A DNA stretch of 8,772 nucleotides, taken from contig JAERRP010000344.1 of the NCBI GenBank assembly GCA_016735415.1, positions 1 to 8,772 of the forward strand, read 5' to 3'. The notes beneath the pieces are model-generated. The model was not told the origin of the DNA, did not search any database, and was given only the letters and a program-made list of their open reading frames with translations. Made by a program: the position numbers and the translations under genes. This DNA comes from Desulfobacterales bacterium. Its GTDB lineage: Bacteria > Desulfobacterota > Desulfobacteria > Desulfobacterales > UBA5852. The stretch's first letter is position 1, and each line of letters begins with the position of its first letter. Below are positions 6,930 through 8,772 of the stretch, piece after piece.

Positions 6930-8642
6930 ATGAAAGCACTTGTTCTAGCCGCCGGCCTGGGCACCCGCTTACGGCCCTACACCGAACAGACCCCCAAACC
7001 GCTCTTCACCCTCGACCGCCGCCCCCTGCTGGAGCGGGTCATCCAACGCTTAATTACGGCCGGGGCGCAGACGGTGGTGGTCAATACCCACCACCAGGCC
7101 GAACAGATTCGTGCTTTTTTGTCGACCTGCGTTTTTCCGGCCGACATCATCGTACGACACGAAGCAGCGATTCTCGGTACCGGCGGGGCCATCCGCAATA
7201 CGGCCGATGTGTGGGGAACGCACCCCTTCATGGTGGTCAACAGCGATATTGTAACCGATATCGATTTTGCATCCGTCTACCGATTTCACGCCGATCACCC
7301 CCACCCTGTTACCCTGGTCCTGTGCCACAATCCGGCGTTCAACACCGTGAGCGTGGATGCCGGCGATTTTGTTCGGGATTTCACGGGTTCGCAAAGGAAT
7401 GACCTTGAAGACTTGCGACGGCTGACCTTTACCGGCATTCAGGTACTGGACCCGACCGTGATCGATTTTATCCCCGCACGGGGATTTGCCCATAGCATCG
7501 ACGCCTTTAAAACCATGCGGCAGGCCGGATTCAAGATCAAGGCCTATGTGGCCACCGACGCCTACTGGTCCGACCTGGGATCACCCGAACGCTACCGGGC
7601 GGCGGCCCGGAAAATGATGGCCGAAGCCGTTTTCCGTGAGTTGGGGCCTGAAGAAGATCGTACCCGAATTAAATGGGAAGCCCTGGCGGGCGACGGATCA
7701 GACCGCCGCTGGTACCGCCTGTGCAAGGAGGGATATTCGGTTGTCATGGTCGACCACGGCATTCGGAAGGGATCGAGGCCGGACGAGGCCGACGCCTTTG
7801 TTCAGATCGGCCGGCATCTTCATCGCCAGGGGTTGCCGGTGCCGAACATCTTTCGGGACGACCCCTTTGCCGGCCTGGTATTTATGGAGGACCTGGGCGA
7901 CCTCCATCTGCAAACCCATGTCGGCCGGCTGTCATCCCCGATAGAAATCCTGGCGCTCTACCGGGAAATAATCGATTTGCTCATTCGGTTGTCGGTATCG
8001 GGCGGAACCGGTTTTGATCCGGATTGGACCTGGCAGACCACCCGCTACGACCGCAAAGTGATTGTCGAAAAAGAATGTCGCTACTTCATCGAAGCATTTG
8101 TCCAGGGTTATTGCGGACAGACGATGGCCTTCGAACGGATCGAAGCGGAAAGCCACCGTCTGGCCGACGGCATTCTGGCCGAAACGGCAATCGGCTTCAT
8201 GCACCGGGACTTCCAGTCGCGCAACATCCTGATATCCGCAGGCCGGCCTTATATCATCGATTTTCAGGGCGGACGCCTGGGACCGGTGCATTATGATCTG
8301 GCATCCCTGCTCATCGACCCTTACGTTGCCCTGCCAAGGGAAATGCGCGAAACGCTTCTTAAGTATTTCGTTGCACGCTACCAAGACCAGACCCGGACGC
8401 CTGCGAGCGAGATCGAGGCGACCTATCGTCTCTGCGCCCTCGCCCGCAATCTGCAAATCCTGGGGGCTTTTGGATATCTGGTCAAAAAGAAGGGCAAAAC
8501 TTATTTTGCGGATTATGTTCCGAGCGCTATTGAAAGCCTGAGAACGAATCTGAACGAAGTCAAAACCCTTTCGTTCCCGCAGTTGCAGGGCATCGCCGCA
8601 ACGCTGGCCCGGCAATACCGAACGGGTTGGCCGAATCCGTAA
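6930..8642 (+). CDS. fused MurU-like nucleotidyltransferase / AmgK-like sugar kinase
   Basis: A 570-residue cytoplasmic two-domain enzyme. Residues 1 to about 235 are a sugar-1-phosphate nucleotidyltransferase: AAGLGTRLRPYTEQTPKPLF at 7-26, LGTGGAI at 82-88, metal-binding Asp106 in VNSD and the second-site Asp215 in YWSDLGSPERY. Residues about 240-570 are an APH-fold kinase of the AmgK type: GDGSDRRWYR at 254-263, MEDLGD at 319-324, the catalytic loop HRDFQSRNIL at 425-434 (Asp427, Asn432) and IDFQGGRLGP at 443-452 followed by YDLASLL. Known Pseudomonas AmgK (about 340 aa) phosphorylates MurNAc or GlcNAc at the anomeric carbon and MurU (about 225 aa) converts MurNAc-1-phosphate to UDP-MurNAc; here both are in one chain whose length equals the sum. 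The ATG at 6930 is chosen because the nucleotidyltransferase begins there; the frame upstream only overlaps plsB. No strong ribosome binding site is visible, so translational coupling to plsB is likely. Substrate could instead be another sugar; the kinase resemblance to AmgK is the main support. Confidence 0.85.
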   Translation: MKALVLAAGLGTRLRPYTEQTPKPLFTLDRRPLLERVIQRLITAGAQTVVVNTHHQAEQIRAFLSTCVFPADIIVRHEAAILGTGGAIRNTADVWGTHPFMVVNSDIVTDIDFASVYRFHADHPHPVTLVLCHNPAFNTVSVDAGDFVRDFTGSQRNDLEDLRRLTFTGIQVLDPTVIDFIPARGFAHSIDAFKTMRQAGFKIKAYVATDAYWSDLGSPERYRAAARKMMAEAVFRELGPEEDRTRIKWEALAGDGSDRRWYRLCKEGYSVVMVDHGIRKGSRPDEADAFVQIGRHLHRQGLPVPNIFRDDPFAGLVFMEDLGDLHLQTHVGRLSSPIEILALYREIIDLLIRLSVSGGTGFDPDWTWQTTRYDRKVIVEKECRYFIEAFVQGYCGQTMAFERIEAESHRLADGILAETAIGFMHRDFQSRNILISAGRPYIIDFQGGRLGPVHYDLASLLIDPYVALPREMRETLLKYFVARYQDQTRTPASEIEATYRLCALARNLQILGAFGYLVKKKGKTYFADYVPSAIESLRTNLNEVKTLSFPQLQGIAATLARQYRTGWPNP

Positions 8643-8647
8643 AGGGG

Positions 8648-8690
8648 CCGTCCCGAGCTCACCGGAAGACGCGCGGCATCGCGCCGACGG
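8648..8690 (+). other. nested inverted repeat after the fused gene, possible weak terminator
   Basis: An outer CCGTC/GACGG pair (8648-8652 with 8686-8690) encloses a perfect GCGCG/CGCGC hairpin (8671-8675 with 8680-8684, GCAT loop). It begins 6 bases after the TAA stop. There is no T run afterwards, so it is not a canonical intrinsic terminator and could be chance in GC-rich DNA. Confidence 0.25.
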
Positions 8691-8746
8691 TGCCTGGCGT
8701 GACCGCCAAACCCTGTCCGCAACGCGGTGAATCGCCGCTGCGCCGG

Positions 8747-8772
8747 TCAGGCCTTGGCAACGACGTCGTAGG
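8747..8772 (-). CDS. possible 3' end of a minus-strand gene entering from the right
   Basis: The last 26 bases read on the minus strand give YDVVAKA followed by a TGA stop at 8749-8747. The composition looks like a protein C-terminus and the convergent arrangement with the fused gene would be normal, but seven residues cannot identify a product and could be chance. Confidence 0.3.

Overview
The window looks like chromosomal DNA of a Gram-negative anaerobe, most likely a sulfate reducer or relative in Desulfobacterota (formerly Deltaproteobacteria). The reasons are a ferredoxin-dependent 2-oxoacid oxidoreductase of the VorB type encoded next to its own ferredoxin and a P-loop ATPase, a large PlsB-type acyltransferase, GC-rich codon use and strong AGGAGG ribosome binding sites. 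The lineage is an inference from gene style, not from a marker gene. I see no mobile element, CRISPR array, rRNA or tRNA.

Left part (1-1874, minus strand): an operon read leftwards, P-loop ATPase -> two-cluster ferredoxin -> vorB (alpha subunit, cut by the window edge). It serves anaerobic oxidation of branched-chain or other 2-oxoacids to acyl-CoA, with electrons passed to ferredoxin. A TTGACA-type promoter candidate at 1846-1874 would drive it, which argues for a TTG start at 1757 for the ATPase.

Middle part: a divergent plus-strand gene (2068-3249) encodes a DUF1343/NamZ-family (GH171-like) putative exo-N-acetylmuramidase, with a plausible promoter at 1967-1995. It converges on a 92-residue orphan membrane protein (3457-3735, minus; two membrane segments and a heptad coiled coil), which ends in a textbook intrinsic terminator (3407-3440). 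A 553-base stretch without a convincing gene follows (3736-4288).

Right part (4289-8642, plus): plsB (glycerol-3-phosphate acyltransferase, 878 aa) and, 4 bases later, a 570-aa two-domain protein. Its N-terminal half is a MurU-like sugar-1-phosphate nucleotidyltransferase and its C-terminal half an AmgK-like sugar kinase. In Pseudomonas these are two separate enzymes that turn MurNAc into UDP-MurNAc, bypassing de novo (fosfomycin-sensitive) synthesis. With the NamZ-like protein nearby, the window can be read as a cell-wall salvage module (release of MurNAc, then kinase plus uridylyltransferase) with the activating enzyme cotranscribed with the first step of phospholipid synthesis. The pathway link is an inference; the domain architecture is read directly. 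The last 26 bases may hold the 3' end of a minus-strand gene.
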